A stretch of 64,000 nt of DNA from Lachnospiraceae bacterium (lineage in GTDB: Bacteria; Bacillota; Clostridia; Lachnospirales; Lachnospiraceae): assembly GCA_015057555.1 (NCBI GenBank), contig SVEC01000013.1, positions 1-64,000 on the forward strand. Reading direction: 5' to 3'. The notes under the pieces are model-generated. The model saw only the letters and a list, made by a program, of their open reading frames with translations. It did no database searches and was not told the DNA's origin. A program made the position numbers and the translations under genes. Positions 24,980 to 32,665 of the stretch are shown one piece after another. Position 1 is the stretch's first letter. Every line of letters begins with the position of its first letter.

Positions 24980-26197
24980 ATGTTAAGAGCTATAGAATTA
25001 TTTGTATTCTGGTATCCAGCCATTATGTCAGTGGCTTGGATGGTTGGAGGAGTAATGTTTTACTTCTGCAATGAGAGAAGAAAACCATTGCCTCTATATG
25101 AGACACCAATGGTCTCTATTTTGGTGCCATGCTTTAATGAGGCGGAAACGGTAGAGAATACAGTGATGCAGCTTTCTAAGCTACAATATCCAAATTATGA
25201 GATAATAGCCATCAATGATGGTAGTAATGATAATACCTCTGAGGTAATCAAGGGATTGTTGGACAAATATGATAGGCTAAGATTTATAGATTTGAAAGAA
25301 AATAACGGTAAGGCAAATGCATTGTATCTGGGACTTCTTGCATCCAAGGGTGAGATACTTATGGGTGTGGACTCAGATGCCTACATAATGCCGGATGCTT
25401 TGAATTATATTGTGCCACATTTTACAAATCCCTATAATGGAGAGCGTGTAGGTGCGGTAACTGGTAATCCACGAGTTAGAAATAGAAGCTCTCTTCTAGC
25501 TAAGCTACAGCTTTGCGAGTATGCAAGTATAGTAAGCCTTATCAAGCGTACTCAGAGAATCTGGGGAAAGGTTATGACGGTTTCGGGTGTAGTTGTAGCC
25601 TTTAGAAAGCGTGCTCTAATGGACTGTCAGCTTTGGGACAGGGATATGATAACTGAGGATATTGGCGTAACCTGGAAGCTGGAAAAGAAATTCTGGGATG
25701 TTAGATATGAGCCAAATGCTCTTTGTATGATGCTGGTGCCAGAAACCATTAAGGGTCTTTATAAGCAGAGAAAACGCTGGACCAAGGGTGGTATGGAAAT
25801 TCTTAGAAGACATTACAATATCTTTGGTAGCTGGAAAACCCGTAGAATGATTATGGTTTACGTGGAGCAGATAGTTACCATAGTGTGGGCACTTTGTTGG
25901 TTACTGATGCTTATAATACTTCTCATTGGATGGTTTACCTTTGGGGAGTGGATGGCACTTCCGTATATTTGGAAGAGCTTGTTCCTATCCACAGTTTGTA
26001 TGATTCAGTTTGTGGTGGCTATGATACTGGATAGTCGTTACGACAAAGGTCTGCTCAAAAATGGAATAATTGCTATATGGTATCCATTTTTCTATTGGTA
26101 TATAAACGCATTGATAGTAATAACTACTCTCCCAGATCTATTCAGGAAAAAGAAAAAGCTGGCTACCTGGGATAGTCCGGATAGGGGGTTGAGCTAA
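24980..26197 (+). CDS. pgaC: Poly-beta-1,6-N-acetylglucosamine synthase, glycosyltransferase family 2
   Basis: A processive membrane glycosyltransferase that polymerises UDP-GlcNAc into exopolysaccharide. It aligns with E. coli PgaC by eye: 'FVFWYPAIMSVAWMVGG' (first membrane helix), 'ILVPCFNEAETV', 'INDGSNDNT', 'GVDSDAYI' (metal-binding DxD region), 'VGAVTGNPR', 'MITEDIGVTWKLE' and the product-tunnel motif 'QRKRW'. Several C-terminal helices follow, and the end 'DSPDRGLS' is nearly the PgaC C-terminus. The start at 24980 has AAGGA upstream; an in-frame ATG at 24887 without a ribosome binding site would add 31 non-hydrophobic residues. Its stop overlaps the pgaD-like start. No pgaB-type deacetylase is adjacent. 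Confidence 0.9.
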   Translation: MLRAIELFVFWYPAIMSVAWMVGGVMFYFCNERRKPLPLYETPMVSILVPCFNEAETVENTVMQLSKLQYPNYEIIAINDGSNDNTSEVIKGLLDKYDRLRFIDLKENNGKANALYLGLLASKGEILMGVDSDAYIMPDALNYIVPHFTNPYNGERVGAVTGNPRVRNRSSLLAKLQLCEYASIVSLIKRTQRIWGKVMTVSGVVVAFRKRALMDCQLWDRDMITEDIGVTWKLEKKFWDVRYEPNALCMMLVPETIKGLYKQRKRWTKGGMEILRRHYNIFGSWKTRRMIMVYVEQIVTIVWALCWLLMLIILLIGWFTFGEWMALPYIWKSLFLSTVCMIQFVVAMILDSRYDKGLLKNGIIAIWYPFFYWYINALIVITTLPDLFRKKKKLATWDSPDRGLS

Positions 26198-26754
26198 TGA
26201 AGGAAATGAATGAAAATTTTACTAATCCCCTACCGCAGAAGGTGGAATATGACCTGGAGGAGCATCTGATATATGGTAAGCAAAAGGGCTGGAAAAAGGT
26301 GCTGGAGTGGATATTAACTATCTGCGCCTGGACTTTGCTTTTATCCTATATCATATATTTGGTGTATGGAGTATTTGCAGTAGATAATGGTTGGTATCTG
26401 CCAGAGTTTACTATCTATAACAGAGAGATGATAATGGAGATAAGAAAGTATTTCTTCATTCTCTTTATAGTGTTGCTCATATTTATAGTGCTTTTAATAC
26501 TCTGGAAAAACTATAATCTAAGACGATTTGGTAAGCTACACAGAAGAAGATTTAGACCACCGGTAGAGAACAAAGAGTTGGCAGATATGTTTGAGCTTGA
26601 CGAGAAAATGGTGGAAAAGATGCAAAACGAAAGGTATATTCTCCTGGAAACCAATATTGTCCCAGAGGATTTGGGAATTGCAGGTAAAAATCCTAAGGAA
26701 GATAAATATGAGGATGAGATGGAAGAATATCACAAGCAGAAATATAATTTGTAG
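26197..26754 (+). CDS. pgaD: PgaD-like auxiliary subunit of PNAG synthase
   Basis: The 185-residue protein has two transmembrane helices ('LEWILTICAWTLLLSYIIYLVYGVF', about 34-58, and 'KYFFILFIVLLIFIVLLILW', about 84-104), followed by 'NYNLRRFGKLHRRR' and an acidic soluble tail. Two-helix topology plus the 'W..YN..RF....RR' motif is characteristic of PgaD, which stabilises PgaC and, in E. coli, joins it in cyclic di-GMP sensing. It overlaps the pgaC stop by one base (TAATG). The long C-terminal tail, about 60 residues after the motif, is larger than in E. coli PgaD. Confidence 0.78.
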   Translation: MKEMNENFTNPLPQKVEYDLEEHLIYGKQKGWKKVLEWILTICAWTLLLSYIIYLVYGVFAVDNGWYLPEFTIYNREMIMEIRKYFFILFIVLLIFIVLLILWKNYNLRRFGKLHRRRFRPPVENKELADMFELDEKMVEKMQNERYILLETNIVPEDLGIAGKNPKEDKYEDEMEEYHKQKYNL

Positions 26755-26762
26755 AATGAAAG

Positions 26763-26792
26763 TGCCAGGGATTATTCCCTGGCATTGTGTTT
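26763..26792 (+). terminator. Terminator of pgaCD
   Basis: TGCCAGGGA-TTAT-TCCCTGGCA followed by TTGTGTTT. Confidence 0.8.
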
Positions 26793-26874
26793 ATAAATGG
26801 GAGAAGAATTGCACATAATTAGATAATAGTGTAGAATACTTTAACAGGAATAGAAATCAATTGATAGGAGATAA

Positions 26875-27543
26875 ATGGGTATGAAAAAAGGAATAATATT
26901 TGATATGGATGGAACCCTTTGGGATTCTGCACAGGGAGTGGCGAAATCCTGGACCGAAAAGCTTCAGGAACTGTATCCTGATATGGGCGAGATAACTGAA
27001 AAAGACATAAAATCTGTAATGGGATTATCTATGGATAAGATAGCAGACATATTCTTTGGTATGCTTCCTGAAAAAGAAAAGAATGAATTGTTGGATACTT
27101 GTGGAGACTATGAGAATGATTATTTGAGAGAACATGGTGGAATTCTCTACCCTGATCTAGAGCAGGTTCTTGCAGAACTAAAAAAGGATTATCATCTATA
27201 TATCGTAAGCAACTGTCAGAGTGGATATATTGAGGCATTCCTTGATCACTATGATTTCTGGAAGTACTTTGAGGATATAGAGTGCTATGGTAACAATGAG
27301 CTTCCTAAGGGTGATAATATTGCAGGTATCATAAGGCGAAATGATGTAACAAACGCAGTTTATGTGGGGGACATACAGGGTGACTATGACGCTACTATGT
27401 CTGCAAAGGAGCAATTAAAGGACGAAGGTGTTAAGCTTGACTTTATCCTGGCAGATTACGGCTTTGGTGATGTGGATGCCAAGGTTAGGGAGATTGCAAA
27501 TCTTAAGGAGCTACCACAGGTTGTTTCGGATATATTGGACTAA
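26875..27543 (+). CDS. HAD-superfamily hydrolase (phosphoglycolate phosphatase-like)
   Basis: A 222-residue soluble phosphatase. Motif I is 'FDMDGTLWDS' (9-18; the first Asp is the nucleophile), motif II is in 'LYIVSNCQSGY', motif III Lys in 'LPKGDNI' and motif IV 'VYVGDIQGDYDA'. A helical cap of the beta-phosphoglucomutase/phosphoglycolate phosphatase type lies between residues 20 and 90. The physiological substrate is not predictable. TAGGAG lies four bases before the chosen ATG; an ATG two codons later is equally possible. The spacer after it contains no clear terminator. Confidence 0.87.
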   Translation: MGMKKGIIFDMDGTLWDSAQGVAKSWTEKLQELYPDMGEITEKDIKSVMGLSMDKIADIFFGMLPEKEKNELLDTCGDYENDYLREHGGILYPDLEQVLAELKKDYHLYIVSNCQSGYIEAFLDHYDFWKYFEDIECYGNNELPKGDNIAGIIRRNDVTNAVYVGDIQGDYDATMSAKEQLKDEGVKLDFILADYGFGDVDAKVREIANLKELPQVVSDILD

Positions 27544-27622
27544 AGTATAATAATTTCACTATAACATGCCGATACAATTATAAGAAAAGGATTTCTATAC
27601 GCATTTCAAGGAGGAGATGGCT

Positions 27623-28276
27623 ATGAATGTATCTAAGGTTAACAATTTTGCAGGCTTTATGAATACCTACGAGGCATACAAGATTCCTAAGGAGCATGAA
27701 TTGGTTAAGAATATTGCTGAACCTATGGAAACTGAGGATGGCTGTGTGTTGGTATTAACTGAGGAAGCCAGCAAGAGATTACAGCAGGATAAGGAAAAGG
27801 TAAGCGAGATGCTTATGGCGGATGTACAATTAGCATCTGCAAAGACTCAGGCAGAGGGCGCAAAAAAGTATGGCGAGGATATGGGAAAGCTGCTTACCGT
27901 ATTTAGACTTATGTGTCAGGGACACAATGTTCCACACAGTGATGAGAAAAAGCTGATGGAGTTTGATGACAAGATGTATCAGGCTGCGAAAAATGCCCAG
28001 ATGATGGCTCAGCTACGTGAGAAGCAAAAGCAGAAGAACGAAAAATCTCAGTGGGATGAGGAAGAGGAAGCTGAGTTTAGAGAGAAGATGGATGCACTTA
28101 ACCAGGACGTTGAGGATGCTACTCAGAATATGAGTGCTGGTTCTGCTGCATTTTCAGAAGCTCAGAAGGCTAATATAGTTCCTATAGAGACAAGCAGTGC
28201 CGATATAGCAGCTATTGACAGTGTCAGTAGCTTAGGCGGTGGCGTAGTAGGCGCTAGGGTAGATTTTACCATATAA
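27623..28276 (+). CDS. Hypothetical soluble helical protein
   Basis: I do not recognise a named family. The 217-residue product is hydrophilic, mostly helical, with a strongly charged segment 'QLREKQKQKNEKSQWDEEEEAEFREKM' around 135-160. It ends in a Gly/Val-rich stretch 'GGGVVGARVDFTI'. The N-terminus 'MNVSKVNNFAGFMNTYEAYK' has no signal peptide. The ATG at 27623 is preferred because GGAGG lies seven bases upstream; the ATG at 27617 abuts the site. It is probably a separate unit after the HAD gene. Confidence 0.75.
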   Translation: MNVSKVNNFAGFMNTYEAYKIPKEHELVKNIAEPMETEDGCVLVLTEEASKRLQQDKEKVSEMLMADVQLASAKTQAEGAKKYGEDMGKLLTVFRLMCQGHNVPHSDEKKLMEFDDKMYQAAKNAQMMAQLREKQKQKNEKSQWDEEEEAEFREKMDALNQDVEDATQNMSAGSAAFSEAQKANIVPIETSSADIAAIDSVSSLGGGVVGARVDFTI

Positions 28277-28353
28277 ATGGTTACTTAAAATTTAGTTGTA
28301 ATATTTTTTGGTAATGCTACAATGTAGTAAATAAATAATTAAGGAGGAACAAA

Positions 28354-28536
28354 ATGAAAAAGGAAGAAAGATTTGTAGAAACATATTCACAGGGTGGGGT
28401 TAGCGCTATTAAAATCTTTGTGGATAAAGAAACTGGAGTAAATTACTTATTTCATCACCAGGGTTACGCAGGAGGAATGACAGTTCTGTTAGATAAAGAT
28501 GGAAAACCTGTGATAACAGATGTAGAGAATATATAG
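28354..28536 (+). CDS. Small conserved protein, DUF6440-like
   Basis: The 60-residue product ('RFVETYSQGGVSAIKIFVDKETGVNYLFHHQGYAGGMTVLLDKDGKPV') matches my memory of DUF6440: a short, wholly beta-patterned domain with 'D..TGVnYlf...GyaGG.t.LlD.dGkp'. The function of that family is unknown. AAGGAGG lies upstream at good spacing, and a strong terminator follows about 70 bases after the stop. Confidence 0.8.
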   Translation: MKKEERFVETYSQGGVSAIKIFVDKETGVNYLFHHQGYAGGMTVLLDKDGKPVITDVENI

Positions 28537-28603
28537 AATGCTTTTAAAATAATAAAGGCGAAGGATTACTCTTGACTCGATTGCAATAGAGATTATGTTT
28601 TTT

Positions 28604-28640
28604 GGCTGTGCTAAGTTAACTTGCACAGCCTTTTTTGTTT
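28604..28640 (+). terminator. Intrinsic terminator
   Basis: GGCTGTGC-T-AAGT pairs with ACTT-GCACAGCC, followed by TTTTTTG and a further T-run. Confidence 0.92.
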
Positions 28641-28641
28641 T

Positions 28642-28693
28642 TTTACAAAAATTTACAAAAGGATACACAAAGGATACATCCACCCATTATATT
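28642..28693 (+). promoter_or_regulatory. Direct repeats and -10 upstream of the ABC operon
   Basis: TTTACAAAA occurs at 28642 and 28652 (10-bp period) and GGATACA at 28661 and 28672 (11-bp period). A TATATT -10 candidate lies at 28688-28693 with no recognisable -35. Helically phased direct repeats occupying the -35 region are typical of OmpR-type activator sites. The OmpR-family regulator encoded at 31988 is the obvious candidate. Confidence 0.55.
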
Positions 28694-28722
28694 AATCACA
28701 GTACAAGGGAAGGAGTGAGAAA

Positions 28723-29469
28723 GTGGATCAACTAAAAGACCAAGAAAAAAAGGTATTAGTAGAAGTGGAAGACCTTTACAAAATCTACAAGGTTGGGGAT
28801 GAAACAGTAAGAGCCCTAGATGGTGTAAGCTTCCAAATCTTCGAAGGGGAATTCATAGCCATAGTTGGTACATCAGGTTCCGGAAAATCCACATTGCTTA
28901 ATATGCTAGCTGGCTTGGAGCCACCTACAAAGGGCATGATAAAGCTTGGCAGTAAGCGAATGGACAGGATGAAGGAAAAACAGCTGGTAAGAATGAGAAG
29001 AAAGCATATGGGCTTTATCTTCCAGTCCTACAATCTTATAGGAACTATGGATGCCAAGGACAATGTGGCAATGCCTCTAATGTTTAGAGGAGTAGGCGCA
29101 AAGGAAAGGGACAAGCGAGCCAAGGAAACTCTAAAGCTGATGGGACTTGGAAAGCACATGAAGCATTTGCCAAGTCAGATGTCAGGAGGACAGCAGCAAA
29201 GAGTAGGTATTGCAAGAGCTCTTGTAACAAATCCTAAGATAATATTTGCAGATGAGCCTACAGGAAACCTTGATTCAGGAACTACTAAGGAGATACTGAC
29301 AATCCTTAGGGACACAGTTAATAAGAAGAATAACACCTTAGTGATGGTAACCCATGACAGAAACCTTGCTCAGGTGGCTGACAGAGTTATACATATAAAG
29401 GATGGAAAGATTAGAAAGATAGAAATAAACGATAACAAGAAGGAGATAATTGAGGATGAAGACTATTAA
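28723..29469 (+). CDS. ABC transporter ATP-binding protein, MacB/LolD type
   Basis: The 248-residue ATPase has Walker A 'GTSGSGKST' (about 49-57), Q-loop 'FQSYNLI', ABC signature 'MSGGQQQRVGIARAL' and Walker B 'KIIFADEP', plus switch His in 'VTHD'. It belongs to the MacB/LolD/FtsE group that drives mechanotransmission-type exporters instead of transport through a channel. GTG start with AGGAG upstream. It overlaps the next gene by 14 bases, and the permease follows, giving an ATPase, secreted accessory protein, permease operon. Confidence 0.93.
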   Translation: MDQLKDQEKKVLVEVEDLYKIYKVGDETVRALDGVSFQIFEGEFIAIVGTSGSGKSTLLNMLAGLEPPTKGMIKLGSKRMDRMKEKQLVRMRRKHMGFIFQSYNLIGTMDAKDNVAMPLMFRGVGAKERDKRAKETLKLMGLGKHMKHLPSQMSGGQQQRVGIARALVTNPKIIFADEPTGNLDSGTTKEILTILRDTVNKKNNTLVMVTHDRNLAQVADRVIHIKDGKIRKIEINDNKKEIIEDEDY

Positions 29470-30385
29470 GAGAACGAAGAAAATTTTTGCAATAATGATG
29501 TGTATGGTAATGCTGCTTGGCTTTACAGTTATAGCATCGGCAGAGACTACACCAAGACTTATAATCTCAGGATATACTACAGATAAGGATGAGATAAAAA
29601 GTGGAGATACATTTGAGATGACAATCTCTATACAGAATGTATCTAAGAAATCAGATATATCAAATATCAAGGTTACGCTTTCAACAGCAAATAATGAGAT
29701 AGTGCCAGCATCAGGCTCTAACACAATGTACATAGAAAAGATTGCTAAGGAAGAAATATATGAGCTTAAGGTTACTATGGAGGCCGGTGCTGACCTTGCT
29801 TCAAAGCCTTATGTAATGGATGTGAAGTTTTCCTATGAGGATAGATATGGCACACCAATAGAGGATGCAACAACTCTTGTGGTTCCAGTTATTCAGAATC
29901 AGAGAGTAAGTGTCGGCAGTCTTGATGTTCAGTCTCAGGCTATTATGGTTGGTGACGAGACAGATGTTTCATTTACAGTAAATAACCAGGGCAGAGGCGA
30001 AATCTTCAATGTTAACGCAAAGATTGTAGGTGAAGGAATTGAGGCAACAGAAGCTTTTGTAGGAAATGTGGCATCAGGTGGTATGGGCTATGTGGATATC
30101 ACTGTAACAGCTACTGATTATGAAACTGCTACAGGAACAGTACAGGCAATAATTACCTTTGAGGATAGCGTGGGAAATGAGAGCCAGATTACTCAGGATA
30201 TTGCCCTTGAGGTATTTGAGTATGTTGAGCCAGTGGAGGATTTTTCTGATGTAACTGTGACACCAGAGGCTCCAAGCCCTATATCCCCTGTAGTGATTAT
30301 AGCAGTAGTTGTATTAGTAATAGTATTAGTAGTTGTAATTAAGAAGAGAAAGCAGAAGAAGGAAGAGGAGCAGGATGAAATTTAG
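29456..30385 (+). CDS. Exported, membrane-anchored accessory protein (COG1361-like)
   Basis: The protein has a signal peptide ('KIFAIMMCMVMLLGFTVIASA', cleavage after ASA). Two immunoglobulin-like beta domains follow ('LIISGYTTDKDEIKSGDTFEMTISIQNVS' and 'VSVGSLDVQSQAIMVGDETDVSFTVNNQGRGEIFNVNAKI'). A C-terminal transmembrane helix with a basic tail ends it ('VVIIAVVVLVIVLVVVIKKRKQKK'). This resembles the COG1361/CARDB-like proteins often encoded between MacB-type ATPase and permease genes in Clostridia, probably acting as an extracytoplasmic adaptor. The start at 29456 (ATG) fits the AGGAG upstream; TTG 29450 is possible. It overlaps its neighbours on both sides. Confidence 0.83.
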   Translation: MKTIKRTKKIFAIMMCMVMLLGFTVIASAETTPRLIISGYTTDKDEIKSGDTFEMTISIQNVSKKSDISNIKVTLSTANNEIVPASGSNTMYIEKIAKEEIYELKVTMEAGADLASKPYVMDVKFSYEDRYGTPIEDATTLVVPVIQNQRVSVGSLDVQSQAIMVGDETDVSFTVNNQGRGEIFNVNAKIVGEGIEATEAFVGNVASGGMGYVDITVTATDYETATGTVQAIITFEDSVGNESQITQDIALEVFEYVEPVEDFSDVTVTPEAPSPISPVVIIAVVVLVIVLVVVIKKRKQKKEEEQDEI

Positions 30386-31694
30386 TGATATTTTAAAGCT
30401 AAGTATAGATAATCTTCGTCGAAGAAAATGGCGAACTGTCCTTACGGTTTTAGGTGTTACCATAGGAACCATATCCGTAGTGTTAATGCTTTCCCTTGGC
30501 TTTGGGCTTAAGGAAACCTTAAATGCTGAGCTTAATATGGGTGGTACCATCAATGATATTGTCATAGAGTATCAGGGTGAGGACGTGGATATGTATCTTA
30601 CAGATAGTAAGATAGAGGAGTTTAAAGAGTTAAGTCAGGTTGCCAAGGCTAGTCCGCAGCTGCAAGTAGCTCTTAGGGTAAATACAGGTAAATACGAAGG
30701 CACTATGTGGGTATCAGGTGTTAGCCAGGAGGATTTGGAAAAAATTCCTTTGGGACAGGGCGTATGTCCTAAGGAGGGAGAGGAATTCCAGATTATAGTT
30801 GGCAATATGCTTGTACTAGATTTCTGGGACGCGAAGACTGGTGAATGTCCTTATTGGGACAATAATGTAATTCCTGAAATAGATATGATGAATGACAGGA
30901 TGTATGCTAGTGTAATTAACTATGACGCTTATGATGGAGTTAATATAGATTCCGCAATGTCCAAGAGAAAACAGCTTAAAATAGCCGGTGTAGTTGAGGG
31001 CGACCCTGAAACCTATAATGCATATAGCTATAGTACATTTGTGGAAATAGAAACCCTAAAGGATTATTTAGAGAAGGAGTTTAGAGGGAAAAGGCTCCCA
31101 GAGCAGCCTGTTGATAAGAATGGAAATCCATATAAGGAGTGGATATATCCATCTGTTAAGTTGACTATATCAGATACAGGACTAGTAGAGGATACAGCAA
31201 CCTACTTTAGAGATATGGGATATAGAGTAACCAGCCAGAAGGAGTGGATTGAGGAAAACAATAAGGTTTTTGATATAGTCCAGCTTGTGCTTGGTGGTAT
31301 AGGAGCAGTGGCACTTCTTGTGGCAGCCATCGGTATAACTAATACCATCACCATGTCAACCTACGAGCGTCGCAAGGAAATTGGCGTGATGAAGGTTCTT
31401 GGCTGTGATATAGAGAATATCGGTGCTATGTTTGTATCAGAGGCAGGATTTATCGGCTTCCTAGGTGGAGCAGTTGGAGTTTTAATTAGCTACTTACTGT
31501 CTAAGGTTGTAAATATTGTAGGAGCCTCATTTATGACAGAAGCCATAGGGGTGGCAGGAAATCTTTCCTCCATACCACTTTGGCTACCATTTGTGGCAGT
31601 AGGCTTTACTATTCTAGTAGGTGTTGTGGCAGGATATTTCCCAGCCAGAAAGGCAACTAGAATCAGTGCACTTGCAGCAATTAGAAATGAATAG
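30375..31694 (+). CDS. MacB/FtsX-type ABC transporter permease
   Basis: This 439-residue permease has the MacB layout. TM1 near the N-terminus ('WRTVLTVLGVTIGTISVVLMLSLGFGL', 19-45) is followed by a large extracytoplasmic domain (about 50-300) and three C-terminal helices ('LVLGGIGAVALLVAAIGITNTI', 'FIGFLGGAVGVLISYLL', 'LWLPFVAVGFTILVGVVAGYFPA'). 'MSTYERRKEIGVMKVLGC' is the FtsX-domain coupling helix. It functions with the upstream ATPase. Such pumps export peptides, antibiotics or lipoproteins, and the substrate here is unknown. It overlaps the accessory gene by 11 bases. Confidence 0.92.
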   Translation: MKFSDILKLSIDNLRRRKWRTVLTVLGVTIGTISVVLMLSLGFGLKETLNAELNMGGTINDIVIEYQGEDVDMYLTDSKIEEFKELSQVAKASPQLQVALRVNTGKYEGTMWVSGVSQEDLEKIPLGQGVCPKEGEEFQIIVGNMLVLDFWDAKTGECPYWDNNVIPEIDMMNDRMYASVINYDAYDGVNIDSAMSKRKQLKIAGVVEGDPETYNAYSYSTFVEIETLKDYLEKEFRGKRLPEQPVDKNGNPYKEWIYPSVKLTISDTGLVEDTATYFRDMGYRVTSQKEWIEENNKVFDIVQLVLGGIGAVALLVAAIGITNTITMSTYERRKEIGVMKVLGCDIENIGAMFVSEAGFIGFLGGAVGVLISYLLSKVVNIVGASFMTEAIGVAGNLSSIPLWLPFVAVGFTILVGVVAGYFPARKATRISALAAIRNE

Positions 31695-31714
31695 CCACTT
31701 ATTGATATACGGAC

Positions 31715-31862
31715 GTAAGCTCCTATAGAGTCACGGCATCTCAAACACGCTTGCGCTCTGATGGCTCACGTAGCGGTACTAAGCTCGCCTGCGCTTTCGC
31801 TTGGCTTGCTAAGGACCGACGTGACCATATGGTTTTCGATACCATGCTCTATAGGAGCTTAC
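31715..31862. repeat. Intergenic structured element with 16-bp perfect terminal inverted repeats
   Basis: GTAAGCTCCTATAGAG (31715-31730) and its exact complement (31847-31862) bound a 116-base GC-rich interior with further partial pairings, for example CACGT..CGGT with ACCG.ACGTG. It carries no ORF. It lies between the MacB-like operon and the response-regulator gene. It may be a dispersed intergenic repeat (MITE or REP-like), a cruciform, or a large terminator/structured RNA. Confidence 0.7.
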
Positions 31863-31987
31863 TGTGTATTCGTATGGGAAGAATGTGCTTGAAGAATTAT
31901 CTCTCTTGATTTAGACTATATGTGACAGGTTTTGATGACAGTAAAGTTACTTGGTTCTAGCATATATGATAACAGGAGAGATAAAGT

Positions 31988-32665
31988 ATGGCATATAATA
32001 TACTTCTTGTGGAGGACGACAAATCCATAAGAGAGATAATTACAGATTTTTTTGCAGGAAAAAGCGAGGGAGAAATAAGTATTGAGACAGCCTGCGACGG
32101 TAATGAAGGACTAGATTATATCTATGAAAATGAGTACGACCTTATTATGCTAGATATAATGATGCCGGGAGCAGATGGTTTTGAGCTTTGCAGACGTGCT
32201 CGTAAGAAGAGCATAGTGCCTATAATATTTATTACAGCCAGAGGTAGAGAAGAGGATATTCTCTACGGATACGACCTAGGCTGTGATGATTACATAGTTA
32301 AGCCATTTTCCTTGGCGGAGCTTTATGCTAAGGTTAATGCACTTTTAAAGCGCTCTAAGGGACTGGTTGCAGGAAGTGATATAGTGTGTGGGGACATAAC
32401 TATTAATCCTGCAAGATTTACAGTTACCTCAGCAGGGGAAAGCATTGAGCTTCCACCTAAGCAGTATGCATTGCTTAAATTCCTTATAGACCATAAGGAT
32501 ATGGTGGTGGAGAGAGAAACTCTACTTACCAGAATCTGGGGATACGATTATGAGGGTAATGACAGAGTGGTGGACAACCATATAAAGAAATTAAGAAGTG
32601 CTCTTGGTGAGCCGGGAAAACAGATAAAGACGGTTATAACTAAGGGATACAAAATAGTGGGGTGA
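31988..32665 (+). CDS. OmpR-family response regulator
   Basis: The 225-residue protein has a receiver domain (residues 3-120) with acidic pair 'VEDD', phosphoacceptor Asp in 'LIMLDIMMPG', Thr in 'FITARG' and Lys in 'DDYIVKPF'. A winged-helix C-terminal domain of the OmpR/PhoB type follows (130-225, 'LPPKQYALLKFLIDHKDMVVERETLLTRIWG', 'DNHIKKLRSALGE', 'TKGYKIVG'). It overlaps the start of the histidine kinase gene by four bases. It sits downstream of the MacB-like exporter, whose promoter region carries phased direct repeats, so control of that exporter is likely. Confidence 0.94.
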   Translation: MAYNILLVEDDKSIREIITDFFAGKSEGEISIETACDGNEGLDYIYENEYDLIMLDIMMPGADGFELCRRARKKSIVPIIFITARGREEDILYGYDLGCDDYIVKPFSLAELYAKVNALLKRSKGLVAGSDIVCGDITINPARFTVTSAGESIELPPKQYALLKFLIDHKDMVVERETLLTRIWGYDYEGNDRVVDNHIKKLRSALGEPGKQIKTVITKGYKIVG

